A stretch of 26,096 nt of DNA from CAZVAR01 sp964625225. GTDB lineage: Bacteria > Pseudomonadota > Alphaproteobacteria > JAJUGE01. This document shows positions 1 to 7,315 of this stretch, one piece after another. Position numbers and translations under genes: made by a program. Within the stretch, counting starts at the first letter, position 1. Every line of letters begins with the position of its first letter. The stretch is taken from NCBI GenBank assembly GCA_964625225.1, contig CAZVAR010000038.1:1-26096 (forward strand). Direction: 5' to 3'. The notes under the pieces are model-generated. The model was given only the letters and a program-made list of their open reading frames with translations, did not search any database and was not told the origin of the DNA.

Positions 1-25
1 CCTTTAGCCACTCGGGCACCCCTCC
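1..25 (-). tRNA. tRNA-Tyr, 5' end only (runs off window)
   Basis: The minus strand from position 25 downwards reads GGAGGGGTGCCCGAGTGGCT and continues AAAGG. This matches the 5' acceptor strand and D-arm of bacterial tyrosine tRNAs (class II). The anticodon and 3' half lie outside the window, so identity rests on the acceptor/D-arm pattern; serine or leucine class II tRNAs are the alternative. A strong promoter lies just upstream, and in alphaproteobacteria tRNA-Tyr is commonly found beside rlmB, which supports the call. Confidence 0.75.
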
Positions 26-62
26 ATGCGGCTCCCGCCGGCCGTCGATAAAGCGGACGAGA

Positions 63-90
63 CTTGTAATCCCTCCGGCCCGCTTGTCAA
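63..90 (-). promoter_or_regulatory. sigma70-type promoter of tRNA-Tyr
   Basis: On the minus strand a perfect -35 hexamer TTGACA (85-90) is followed after 16 bp by TACAAG (63-68), a 4/6 match to the -10 consensus. Transcription would start near position 56, about 30 nt before the mature tRNA 5' end at 25, a normal distance for a tRNA leader. This is a pattern match only. Confidence 0.6.
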
Positions 91-206
91 CACGAACGCT
101 TGCCAAACTCCGACAAAAGCGCCAAAGGCACCGGACCCGTCCCCGGGCTCAACCACGGGTGGGGACCGGTGTGCCCGGCATCGTCGCTGCGAACATCGAG
201 AGACGG

Positions 207-1004
207 ATGGCTAACCGAAACCCCTCGGCGCGCGGACCGCGCGCCCGCCCGAGACGGCCCGGCCGGGACGCCGTCTGGATTTACGGCCTGCATGCCGTCG
301 CGGCGGCCGTCGCCAACCCGGAGCGCCGGCTGCGCAGGGTGCTCGCGACGCCGGAGCTGCTGGCACGTGCCCCGGCCTGGCTCGCCGGCACGCCGGTGGT
401 CGCGACGCCGCGGCCGGAGCTGGAGCGGCGGCTGCCGGCCGGCGCCGTCCATCAGGGGATCGCGGCGGAGGTCGAGCCGCTGCCGGAACTCGCCGTCGAG
501 GATATCTGCCGCGGCCTCGCCGACGCGCCCCGGGCGGCCGTGGTCGTGCTGGACATGGTCAGCGATCCGCAGAATGTCGGCGCGGTCCTGCGCTCGGCAG
601 CCGCTTTCGGCGCCGCCGCCGTCATCGTGCCGCAGCACGGCGCTCCGGACGCGACCGGTGCGCTGGCCAAGGCCGCCTCGGGGGCGTTGGAGACGGTCCC
701 GCTGGTCCGGGCGGTGAATCTGCGCCGGGCCCTGGATACACTGAAGGAGAGCGGCCTCTGGTGCATCGGTTTCGACGGCGCGGCCGAGGCCACGCTGGGC
801 CGGGCGCCGATCGACGCGCGGGTCGCCCTCATTTTCGGTTCGGAGGGAAGCGGGCTGCGCCGCCTCACCCGCGAAGGCTGCGATCTCCTGGTCCGCATTC
901 CGATCACGGCCGCCGTCGAGAGCCTGAACGTATCGACCGCCGCGGCGGTGGCGCTTTACGAGTGGCGGCGGACGGCGGAGCCGGAGCCTTCGGACCGGCG
1001 TTGA
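207..1004 (+). CDS. rlmB: 23S rRNA (guanosine-2'-O-)-methyltransferase, TrmH/SpoU family
   Basis: This 265-residue SPOUT-class RNA 2'-O-methyltransferase probably methylates G2251 of 23S rRNA using SAM. The N-terminal ~25 residues are Arg/Pro-rich and basic. A SpoU substrate-binding-like part follows (IYGLHAVAAA), then the catalytic knotted domain with its three family motifs: DPQNVGAVLRSA, IFGSEGSGL and ESLNVSTAAAVALYE. The open frame extends back to 84, but the ATG at 207 is chosen because it has a GAGA-type ribosome site and begins just before the basic tail normal for alphaproteobacterial members; the upstream translation looks non-coding. The gene diverges from tRNA-Tyr, a typical alphaproteobacterial arrangement. 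The exact target nucleotide is inferred from the family. Confidence 0.9.
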   Translation: MANRNPSARGPRARPRRPGRDAVWIYGLHAVAAAVANPERRLRRVLATPELLARAPAWLAGTPVVATPRPELERRLPAGAVHQGIAAEVEPLPELAVEDICRGLADAPRAAVVVLDMVSDPQNVGAVLRSAAAFGAAAVIVPQHGAPDATGALAKAASGALETVPLVRAVNLRRALDTLKESGLWCIGFDGAAEATLGRAPIDARVALIFGSEGSGLRRLTREGCDLLVRIPITAAVESLNVSTAAAVALYEWRRTAEPEPSDRR

Positions 1005-1048
1005 TGCTATAGAGTCCCACCGCGCTGCCGCGACACCGGAAGGACCGC

Positions 1049-1531
1049 ATGAACCACGACAGCTACTCCGACGCCTATCTGCGCGAGATCCTGAAATCGG
1101 TGAAGACGATCGCCATGGTCGGCGCCAGCCCGCACTGGAACCGGCCCAGCTACTTCGTCATGAAATATCTCCAGTCGAAGGGCTATCGGGTGATTCCGGT
1201 CAATCCGGCCGCGGCCGGGCAGGAAATCCTGGGCGAACCGGTCTTCGCCACGCTCGAGGACGTACCCGGGCCGATCGATATGGTGGACGTGTTCCGCAAT
1301 TCGGAAGCCGCGGGGCCGATCACCGACGAGGCGATCGCCCGCCGCGCCGACGTCGTCTGGATGCAGATCGGGGTCCGCAACGACGCGGCCGCGCAACGGG
1401 CCGAAGCGGCCGGGCTGAAGGTGGTCATGAATCGCTGCCCGAAGATCGAATATTCGCGCCTCTGCGGCGAGCTGAGCTGGAGCGGCGTCAATTCCGGAAT
1501 CATCTCCAGTAAGCGCCGTCGCGCCGGCTGA
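1049..1531 (+). CDS. CoA-binding domain protein (YccU-like)
   Basis: This 160-residue protein is essentially one Rossmann-type CoA_binding domain, like the NAD/CoA-binding part of succinyl-CoA synthetase alpha. Visible motifs are TIAMVGASPHWNRPSYFVMKY near the N terminus (nucleotide-binding loop), VIPVNPAAAGQEILG, DMVDVFRN and VVMNRCPKIEY close to the C terminus. The start has a GAAGGA ribosome site 4 nt upstream. It lies 16 nt before metY on the same strand, so the two are probably cotranscribed. Biochemical function is unknown for most of the family; a role near sulfur-amino-acid or acyl-CoA metabolism is inferred only from the neighbour. Confidence 0.85.
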   Translation: MNHDSYSDAYLREILKSVKTIAMVGASPHWNRPSYFVMKYLQSKGYRVIPVNPAAAGQEILGEPVFATLEDVPGPIDMVDVFRNSEAAGPITDEAIARRADVVWMQIGVRNDAAAQRAEAAGLKVVMNRCPKIEYSRLCGELSWSGVNSGIISSKRRRAG

Positions 1532-1547
1532 CGACAGGGAGCACCGC

Positions 1548-2837
1548 ATGAGCCGCTCCAACTCCCCCTACGGCATCGAGACGCTGGCGATCCACGCGGG
1601 TGCGGGCCCCGACCCGACCACCGGCGCGCGCAGCACGCCGATCTATCAGACCACCTCCTACGTGTTCGAGAGCGCCGACCAGGCGGCCTCGCTGTTCAAT
1701 TTGCAGACCTACGGCTACATCTACAGCCGGATCGGCAACCCGACCGTCTCGGTCCTCGAGGAGCGGGTCGCAGCGCTGGAGGGCGGCCGCGGCGCGATCG
1801 CCGTCGCCACCGGCCACGCCGCACAGATGCTGGCGATGTTCAGCCTGATGTCGGCGGGCGACCATTTCGTCGCGGCCAATCGGCTTTACGGCGGCTCGAT
1901 CACCCAGTTCGGCCGTACCTTCCGGAAGTTCGGTTGGGACTGCACCCTGGTCGACGTCGACGAGCCGGAGAATGTCCGGCGCGCCTTGAAGCCGAACAGC
2001 AAGGCTGTGTTCGTTGAGAGCCTCGCCAATCCGGGCGGCAGCGTGACCGACCTCGAGGCGCTCGCCGCCATCGCGCACGAGGCCGGCGTGCCGCTGATCG
2101 TCGACAATACGATGGCCTCCCCGGCCCTGTGCCGGCCCTTCGACTGGGGTGCCGATATCGTCGTCCACTCGACGACGAAATATCTCTCGGGCCACGGTCA
2201 CGCCATGGGCGGCGTGGTCGTGGATTCGGGCCGGTTCGTCTGGACCGACAGGTTCCCGAGCCTCAGCCAGCCGGAGCCGGCCTATCACGGCCTGCGCTTC
2301 TACGAGACGTTCGGCGATCTCGCGCTGACCGTTCACGGCCATGCCGTCGGCCTGCGCGACCTGGGCGCCGCGATGGCGCCGATGAACGCCTTCCTGACCA
2401 TCACCGGCATCGAGACGCTGCCGTTGCGGATGGAGCGCCATGTCAGGAACGCCCAGGCGGTCGCCGAATTCCTGGAAGGGCACCCGCAGGTGTCCTGGGT
2501 CTCCTACGCCGGCCTCGCGTCGAGCCGGTATCATGAGCTGGCGCGGAAATACCTGCCCGCCGGGCCGGGCGCGGTCTTCACCTTCGGCGTCAAGGGCGGC
2601 TACGAGGCGGGGATGAAGGTGGTGGAGAGCTGCGAGCTGTTCTCGCACCTCGCCAATATCGGCGACACGCGCAGCCTGATCCTGCATCCAGCCTCCACCA
2701 CGCACCGCCAGCTCGACGAGGAGCAGGCGATTGCCGCCGGGGCGGGGCCGGACGTGATCCGCCTCTCGGTCGGGCTGGAGACGGTCGAGGACATCATCCG
2801 CGACCTCGATCAGGCGCTCGCCGCTGCGGCGCGCTGA
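1548..2837 (+). CDS. metY: O-acetylhomoserine aminocarboxypropyltransferase / sulfhydrylase
   Basis: This 429-residue PLP enzyme belongs to the Cys/Met-metabolism family. It probably converts O-acetyl-L-homoserine plus sulfide (or methanethiol) to homocysteine (or methionine) in the cytoplasm. Key features: YSRIGNPT (Tyr59, Arg61, phosphate binding), the VDNTMA aspartate at 186 that contacts the pyridine nitrogen, and the Schiff-base lysine at 211 in HSTTKYLSGHG. Length and the early STPIYQTTSYVF match the MetY branch rather than the shorter (about 390-residue) MetB/MetC/MetZ enzymes. A GGGAG ribosome site precedes the ATG. It follows the CoA-binding gene by 16 nt. There is no room directly upstream for a SAM riboswitch. 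Its 3' end nearly abuts the convergent MFS gene. Confidence 0.9.
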   Translation: MSRSNSPYGIETLAIHAGAGPDPTTGARSTPIYQTTSYVFESADQAASLFNLQTYGYIYSRIGNPTVSVLEERVAALEGGRGAIAVATGHAAQMLAMFSLMSAGDHFVAANRLYGGSITQFGRTFRKFGWDCTLVDVDEPENVRRALKPNSKAVFVESLANPGGSVTDLEALAAIAHEAGVPLIVDNTMASPALCRPFDWGADIVVHSTTKYLSGHGHAMGGVVVDSGRFVWTDRFPSLSQPEPAYHGLRFYETFGDLALTVHGHAVGLRDLGAAMAPMNAFLTITGIETLPLRMERHVRNAQAVAEFLEGHPQVSWVSYAGLASSRYHELARKYLPAGPGAVFTFGVKGGYEAGMKVVESCELFSHLANIGDTRSLILHPASTTHRQLDEEQAIAAGAGPDVIRLSVGLETVEDIIRDLDQALAAAAR

Positions 2838-2846
2838 ACCGCGACG

Positions 2847-4088
2847 CTATTCGGCCGGACCGGCAACCGCCGGCGCCGCGGCGACCGGCCGCGACGTGGC
2901 ATCCCCGGCGCGCCGCGGCAGCATCGCCACCGTGACGACGACCCCGGCCGAGAAGGCGGCGAGGATCGCGAACAGCCAGAAGAAATCCCCGGTCCGGTCG
3001 TAGACGAGCCCGATCATCGGCACCGCCACGGCGCTGACGGTCAGCGACAGGGCGAAGCGGAAGCCGAAGGCCGTCGAAAGCCAGCGCGGCGGCACATAAT
3101 GGGCGAAGAGCGTGTCCGCGACCGGCTGGATGCCGACCGGAATGGCGAGTGCGAGAACGATCAGCACCATCAACGGCGCATCCCAGACCACGGCAGCGGC
3201 GAGGAAGAGCGGCACCAGACTGCCGTAGAGGACGAAATAGATCAGCTTCAGCGGGAAGCGATCGGCAAGCATGCCGCCCGCGAGCTGCGCCGCACCGCCG
3301 ATCAGCAGGATCGCGGTCGCCGCGGTCCCGAGCGCCAGGGCATCACCCTGCAGGGCCGTGACGCGATGGTCGAGGATCTTGGGCAGGCCGACGGTCATCG
3401 ACTGGAAGACCATGCCCGAGAGCACCGTCATCACGCCGATGAGCGCCATCACCTGCACGAACTCGCGCATCCCGGATTGCGGCCGCTCCTTGGGCCGGGC
3501 CGAATCCGCGATCTCGATGCCGTTGCGGAACAGCACCGCGAAGACGATGCCGACCGCGACCGAGAAGAGACCGGGAACGATGAACGCGGCCCGCCAGCTC
3601 CACCAGGCCGCGAGGATGGCGGCGACGAAATTGGCGACGGCCATGCCGCCGCTGCCGAACACGCCGTTGATGCCGAGATGGCGGCCGCGCCGCTCGCCGG
3701 CGGTCTGGATGACCATGGCGATGCCGACCGGGTGATAGATCGACGCGAACAGCCCGATCAGTCCGAGCCCGAGCGCGAGCATCAGCGGTGAGCCGGCGAG
3801 TCCGGTCAGCACGGATGCGATGCCGATGCCGACGAAGAACACGGTCATCATGCCGCTGCCGCTCCAGCGGTCGGCGAGCCAGCCGGCCAGCGGAGCGCCG
3901 AGCCCGAACATCAGCCAGCCCCCCACCGACAGCGACAGGGCCGCACCGTAGGTCAGCCCCATCTCCCCCTGGAACGCCGCGATGACGGCGACGAAGGGAA
4001 AGATCGCCATGAACATATGGTCGAGAGCATGGGCAAGGCAGAGGAATGGCAGCGGCTTCAGCGCGCGGCGCGCAGGCATGGCATCCAT
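2847..4088 (-). CDS. MFS transporter, fosmidomycin-resistance (Fsr)-like
   Basis: This is a 413-residue inner-membrane protein with about 12 predicted transmembrane segments. The N-terminal segment LAHALDHMFMAIFPF, the loop after TM2 GWLADRWSGS and the TM4/5 region FASIYHPVGIAM resemble the fosmidomycin-resistance/cyanate branch of the major facilitator superfamily. A hydrophilic central loop (RNGIEIADSARPKERPQSG) separates the two six-helix halves. The frame is open upstream to 4160, but the ATG at 4088 (or 4079) is chosen because the preceding translation is Arg-rich and unlike a transporter N terminus. The substrate cannot be read from sequence. It is convergent with metY and lies 9 nt behind cutA's operon end side. 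Confidence 0.8.
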   Translation of the reverse strand: MDAMPARRALKPLPFLCLAHALDHMFMAIFPFVAVIAAFQGEMGLTYGAALSLSVGGWLMFGLGAPLAGWLADRWSGSGMMTVFFVGIGIASVLTGLAGSPLMLALGLGLIGLFASIYHPVGIAMVIQTAGERRGRHLGINGVFGSGGMAVANFVAAILAAWWSWRAAFIVPGLFSVAVGIVFAVLFRNGIEIADSARPKERPQSGMREFVQVMALIGVMTVLSGMVFQSMTVGLPKILDHRVTALQGDALALGTAATAILLIGGAAQLAGGMLADRFPLKLIYFVLYGSLVPLFLAAAVVWDAPLMVLIVLALAIPVGIQPVADTLFAHYVPPRWLSTAFGFRFALSLTVSAVAVPMIGLVYDRTGDFFWLFAILAAFSAGVVVTVAMLPRRAGDATSRPVAAAPAVAGPAE

Positions 4089-4169
4089 CCGATTCTCGGC
4101 GCGGCCGGTCCGCCGCGGACAGTCGGAGACGACCTTATACCGGCCGCCCCGGCGCGGCAAACTCGGCGA

Positions 4170-4493
4170 TCACGCCGGTTCTTCCGTCTCGGTCGCGATC
4201 CAGGCCAGGAAATCCGGATTGCCCGCCAGAATCGGAAGTGCGACGACGCACGGGCAGCTATAGTCGTGCAGTTCCTTCACCCGGGCGATGACCGCATCGA
4301 CGCGGTCGCTCCGGGTCTTGGCGATCAGGCTGGCCTCGGCGCCCTCCTGCACCTCCCCTTCCCACCAATAGACCGAGGTCACGCCCTCGATCACGTTGGC
4401 GCAGGCGACCAGCCGCTCCGCAACGAGCGTTCGTGCCAGCCGCTTCGCCTCCGCTGCCGAACCGGCCGTGATGTAGACGAGCCGATGCTCCAT
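4170..4493 (-). CDS. cutA: divalent-cation tolerance protein CutA
   Basis: This 107-residue protein matches the CutA1 family, small ferredoxin-like-fold proteins that form trimers and were linked to copper tolerance in E. coli. The family pattern is visible in order: VYITAGSAAEAKRLARTLV, ERLVACANVIEGVTSVYWWEGEV, EASLIAKTR, VKELHDYSCPCVVALPI and NPDFLAWI. An earlier in-frame ATG at 4520 overlaps the stop of the upstream permease gene (TGATG). However, the ATG at 4493 has AAGGAG 6 nt upstream and matches the family's usual start and length, so it is preferred. The protein is probably cytoplasmic and cotranscribed with the TauE/SafE gene. Its molecular role is unsettled across the family. Confidence 0.9.
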   Translation of the reverse strand: MEHRLVYITAGSAAEAKRLARTLVAERLVACANVIEGVTSVYWWEGEVQEGAEASLIAKTRSDRVDAVIARVKELHDYSCPCVVALPILAGNPDFLAWIATETEEPA

Positions 4494-4499
4494 GCTCCG

Positions 4500-4505
4500 C
4501 TCCTT
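4500..4505 (-). promoter_or_regulatory. ribosome binding site deciding the cutA start
   Basis: Minus-strand AAGGAG lies 6 nt before the ATG at 4493. It lies inside the reading frame that would begin at the alternative ATG 4520, so it argues that the shorter 107-residue CutA is the main product. Confidence 0.6.
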
Positions 4506-4519
4506 CGCTTGCGAGGACA

Positions 4520-5269
4520 TCAGAGGAACGCCGCAGCGAGATGCTTGACGCCGATGATCAGCAGCAAGAGCAGGACGCAGCGCTGGAACAGCGCGATGCT
4601 GATCCGGCGTCGGATCCAGCCGCCGGCCGCCAGCCCGGCCAGCGCGGGTACGACCGCCAGGAGCGAGACCAGCGCCTCCTCCCGGCCGAGCAGGCCCACG
4701 CCCGACAGGCCGAGGCCGAAGGCGCTCGACCCGGCGAGCATCGCCATCCCCATCGCCCCGATAAACGCCTCGCGCCCGATCCCGAGGGCCAGGAAATAGA
4801 CGGCGAGCGGCGGGCTGAAGATGCTGGTCACCCCGCCGATCATGCCCGTGACGGCCCCGGCGACCGGACTCAGCCAGCGCTCGGCCGCGGCGGGCACCGC
4901 CGGCTTCCAGCGCAACAGAGTGAGGGCCACGAACAGCGTCACGACGAACCCGAGCACCCCCTCCAGCACGCGCGGGTCGGCCACCGCGATCAGCGCCACG
5001 CCGGCCCAGGCGCCGAGCACGACCGTGACCATGACGGTCCAGAAGCGCCTCGCCGCGGCGCGGGCCGTTCCGGCCTCGACGACCTGCCAGATATTCGACA
5101 GTACCAGCGACGCCGCCATCAGCGGCAGCGCCACCGTGAGATCGACGACGAGCGCCAGAACGGGTACGGCCACCAGCGGCAGCCCCATCCCCGTCACCCC
5201 CTTGACGAGGCCGCCGGCGAACAGAGCGAACGTGCAGACAGCCAGGACGAGCGGTTCGGGATCGGGCAT
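4520..5269 (-). CDS. sulfite exporter TauE/SafE (TSUP) family permease
   Basis: This 249-residue integral membrane protein has seven to eight hydrophobic segments. It matches the TSUP family (old DUF81), with the duplicated glycine-rich motifs typical of the family: FAGGLVKGVTGMGLPLVAVPVL near the N terminus and VAGAVTGMIGGVTSIFSPPLAVYF in the second half. Family members export sulfite, sulfoacetate or other organosulfur/carboxylate anions; the substrate here is unknown. Its stop codon overlaps an ATG in the cutA frame (TGATG at 4518-4522), suggesting coupling to cutA. tRNA-Pro lies about 65 nt upstream on the same strand. Confidence 0.85.
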   Translation of the reverse strand: MPDPEPLVLAVCTFALFAGGLVKGVTGMGLPLVAVPVLALVVDLTVALPLMAASLVLSNIWQVVEAGTARAAARRFWTVMVTVVLGAWAGVALIAVADPRVLEGVLGFVVTLFVALTLLRWKPAVPAAAERWLSPVAGAVTGMIGGVTSIFSPPLAVYFLALGIGREAFIGAMGMAMLAGSSAFGLGLSGVGLLGREEALVSLLAVVPALAGLAAGGWIRRRISIALFQRCVLLLLLIIGVKHLAAAFL

Positions 5270-5335
5270 CGTTTCCGCACATCCCGGACCGAGCTGACCG
5301 GGACGACCACGACAATCATCGGGATCGGGGGAAGA

Positions 5336-5412
5336 TGGTCGGAGCGGCGGGATTTGAACCCACGACCCCCAGACCCCCAGTCTGGTGCGCTACCAGGCTG
5401 CGCTACGCTCCG
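5336..5412 (-). tRNA. tRNA-Pro (anticodon GGG)
   Basis: A complete 77-nt cloverleaf with encoded CCA. The acceptor stem is CGGAGCG (5406-5412) with CGCTCCG (5340-5346), the discriminator is A and CCA is at 5336-5338. The D-arm is GCGC-AGCCTGGTA-GCGC, the anticodon arm CCAGA-CTGGGGG-TCTGG (anticodon GGG) and the T-arm contains GTTCAAATC. In alphaproteobacteria this tRNA often follows the ihfA-merR pair, as here. Confidence 0.95.
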
Positions 5413-5451
5413 ATCGCGCGGGAGCCGCTGTCGCCCCCGCAACCGGCCGGC

Positions 5452-5480
5452 ACATTACAGATCGGCCGGGGCCGGTGCAA
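5452..5480 (-). promoter_or_regulatory. candidate promoter of tRNA-Pro
   Basis: On the minus strand TTGCAC (5475-5480) is separated by 17 bp from TAATGT (5452-5457), about 40 nt before the tRNA 5' end. Each hexamer is only a partial consensus match; the spacing and position are what make it plausible. Readthrough from the merR-like gene is the alternative. Confidence 0.35.
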
Positions 5481-5499
5481 CGGCGTCGGCTTCCGAAAT

Positions 5500-5940
5500 T
5501 CAAGTGCGGGTGCGGTCCAGCAGGCTGCGGAGCTCCCGCAGTTCGTCCAGGATCTCGTTCAGCTCGCGACGCAGGTCCGGGCCGAAGGGGCGTGCGTGTC
5601 CGTTTCCCGACTGCCCCACGGCTCCCTCGGCATCGGTCGCGGCCTCCCCGGCGCTGCGTGCGCCCGATTCCCGCACCAGCCGCTGCGCGCCCTTGATCGT
5701 GTAACCTTCCTCGTAGAGGAGCCGGCGGATGCGCCGGAGCAGCTCGACATCCTCGGGGCGGTAATATCGGCGCCCGCCACCGCGCTTCAACGGCTTGATG
5801 CTCGGGAACTTGACCTCCCAGAAGCGCAGCACGTGCGTCGGAACGTCGAGCTCCGCCGCCACCTCGCTGATGGTCCGGAATGCGGCCGCCGACTTGCCGG
5901 TCCGCCGGGTCGGTACGGATTGCTGCTCTTCGCCGCTCAT
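5500..5940 (-). CDS. MerR-family transcriptional regulator
   Basis: This 146-residue protein has a winged-helix MerR DNA-binding domain at about residues 21-91. It contains RTISEVAAELDVPTHVLRFWE (helix-turn-helix), GGGRRYYRPEDVELLRRI (wing) and LLYEEGYTIKGAQRLV. A polar linker and a short helical C terminus (LRRELNEILDELRELRSLLD), likely a coiled-coil dimerisation helix, follow. There is no cysteine-rich metal-binding C terminus like that of MerR/CueR, so the ligand is unknown. It overlaps the ihfA stop by 4 nt (ATGA at 5937-5940), showing translational coupling. The ihfA-merR pair is a recurrent alphaproteobacterial arrangement; the target genes are not known to me. Confidence 0.85.
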   Translation of the reverse strand: MSGEEQQSVPTRRTGKSAAAFRTISEVAAELDVPTHVLRFWEVKFPSIKPLKRGGGRRYYRPEDVELLRRIRRLLYEEGYTIKGAQRLVRESGARSAGEAATDAEGAVGQSGNGHARPFGPDLRRELNEILDELRELRSLLDRTRT

Positions 5941-6254
5941 GTCTCGCGGTCGGGCTCAGCCTGTGCCCGGTTGATCCTGTTCTTCAAGACGTGGGAGGGC
6001 CGGAACACCAAGACCCGTCGCGGCAGGATCGGGACCTCCTGGCCGGTCTTCGGGTTCCGCCCGATCCGCTGCCCCTTCTGCCGGATCGCGAAGCTGCCGA
6101 ACGACGACACCTTCACCTGCTCACCGCGCGCCAGCGCGTCACCGATCTCTCCAAGCACCGCCTCGACCAGCGCAGCCGATTCGTTGCGCGACAGCCCAAC
6201 CTCCTGATAGACGGCCTCGCTCAGGTCGGCCCGCGTCACGGTCTTTCCGGCCAT
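5937..6254 (-). CDS. ihfA: integration host factor subunit alpha
   Basis: This 105-residue HU/IHF-family nucleoid protein, as a heterodimer with IhfB, bends DNA at specific sites. It shows the usual N-terminal helical dimerisation part (TVTRADLSEAVYQEVGLSR), the core KVSSFGSFAIRQKGQRIGRNPKTGQ and the C-terminal FRPSHVLKNRIN. The proline of RNPKTG is the minor-groove intercalating residue. The start ATG has a GAGGG ribosome site. The gene lies downstream of fabH and is coupled to the merR-like gene. VxIPxRxVxxFRxS-type spacing and the TGQEVPILPRRVLVF run support alpha over beta subunit. Confidence 0.93.
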   Translation of the reverse strand: MAGKTVTRADLSEAVYQEVGLSRNESAALVEAVLGEIGDALARGEQVKVSSFGSFAIRQKGQRIGRNPKTGQEVPILPRRVLVFRPSHVLKNRINRAQAEPDRET

Positions 6255-6343
6255 GGCAACCCTCGCTTTCGGTTGAACGCAACGCTAGCGCCGCGGGTTC
6301 CTCCGGTCAATCCGCCGGTCCCGCGGCCGGGGAACGGCGCCCC

Positions 6344-7315
6344 TCACCAGCGGATGAGGCTGGCGCCCCAGGTCAAGCCGCCGCCCATCGCCTCCAGCAG
6401 GAGGAGGTCGCCGCGACGGATGCGGCCCTCCGCGACCGCCTCGGCCAGCGCGAGCGGCACCGAGGCCGCCGAAGTGTTGGCGTGCCTCGCGATCGTCGAG
6501 ATGACCCGCTCGATCGGCAGGCCGAGCTTGCGGGCGGTGCTGTCCAGGATGCGCTGATTGGCCTGGTGCGGCACCAGCCAGTCGATGTCGTCCGGCTCGA
6601 GGCCGTTCGCGATCAACGCCTCGTTCACAACGGCCGCGAGATTGACGACGGCATGGCGGAACACCTCCTTGCCCACCATCCGCAGATGCCCGACCGTCCG
6701 CGTCGACGACGGCCCCCCGTCGACGTAGAGCAGGTCGCAGTGCCGCCCGTCGGAATGGAGGTGCGTGGACAGAATGCCGCGGTCCTGGGCGGTCCCGGGC
6801 TCCTCCGCGGCGCGCAGGACGACGGCGCCGGCGCCGTCGCCGAACAGCACGCAGGTGGAGCGGTCTGTCCAGTCGAGGATGCGCGAGAAGGTCTCGGCCC
6901 CGATCACCAGCGCGGTCCCAGCCTGGCCCAGGCGGACGAAATTGTCCGCCACCGCCAGCGCGTAGATGAAGCCCGAACACACCGCCTGCACGTCGAAGGC
7001 CGCCCCGTGGGGAACGCCGAGCCGGGCCTGCACCCGCGTTGCCGTCGCCGGGAAGGTCTGGTCCGGCGTCGCCGTCGCCAGGACGATCAGGTCCACCTCG
7101 TCGGGCGCCACGCCGGCCGACTTCAGCGCGGCCTCGCTGGCGTGCAGCGCCAGGTCGGAGGTGTTCTCGCCCTCCGCGGCGATATGGCGCTGCCGGATGC
7201 CGGTCCGCGCCACGATCCACTCGTCGGAAGTGTCGAGCCGCTGCGACAACTCGTCATTGGTCAGGATCCGCTCCGGCAGATAGGCACCGCAGCCGATCAC
7301 GTGCGATCTGATCAT
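6344..7315 (-). CDS. fabH: beta-ketoacyl-ACP synthase III
   Basis: This 323-residue thiolase-fold enzyme starts fatty-acid elongation by condensing acetyl-CoA with malonyl-ACP. The catalytic triad is visible: Cys113 in AVCSGFIYAL, His250 in VPHQANQRI and Asn280 in HANTSAASVPLAL. Family motifs DEWIVARTGI, FGDGAGAVV and the C-terminal AMGGGLTWGASLIRW are intact. Length matches FabH exactly. Its ATG overlaps the plsX stop (TAATG at 7313-7317), so the two are translationally coupled, as in the common plsX-fabH arrangement. Confidence 0.96.
   Translation of the reverse strand: MIRSHVIGCGAYLPERILTNDELSQRLDTSDEWIVARTGIRQRHIAAEGENTSDLALHASEAALKSAGVAPDEVDLIVLATATPDQTFPATATRVQARLGVPHGAAFDVQAVCSGFIYALAVADNFVRLGQAGTALVIGAETFSRILDWTDRSTCVLFGDGAGAVVLRAAEEPGTAQDRGILSTHLHSDGRHCDLLYVDGGPSSTRTVGHLRMVGKEVFRHAVVNLAAVVNEALIANGLEPDDIDWLVPHQANQRILDSTARKLGLPIERVISTIARHANTSAASVPLALAEAVAEGRIRRGDLLLLEAMGGGLTWGASLIRW

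Noticed and set aside
1005..1048. Search for a SAM-type riboswitch ahead of the CoA-binding protein/metY pair
   Set aside because: Only 44 nt lie between rlmB and the CoA-binding gene and 16 nt before metY, too short for any SAM aptamer that I recognise.
1500..2705. 401-codon minus-strand frame antisense to metY
   Set aside because: The translation is repetitive in His/Arg/Val/Asp without family features; metY is clear on the opposite strand.
4541..5704. 387-codon plus-strand frame crossing the TauE/SafE gene, tRNA-Pro and part of the merR-like gene
   Set aside because: It runs straight through a tRNA gene and two coding genes on the other strand, so it cannot be a conserved protein gene.
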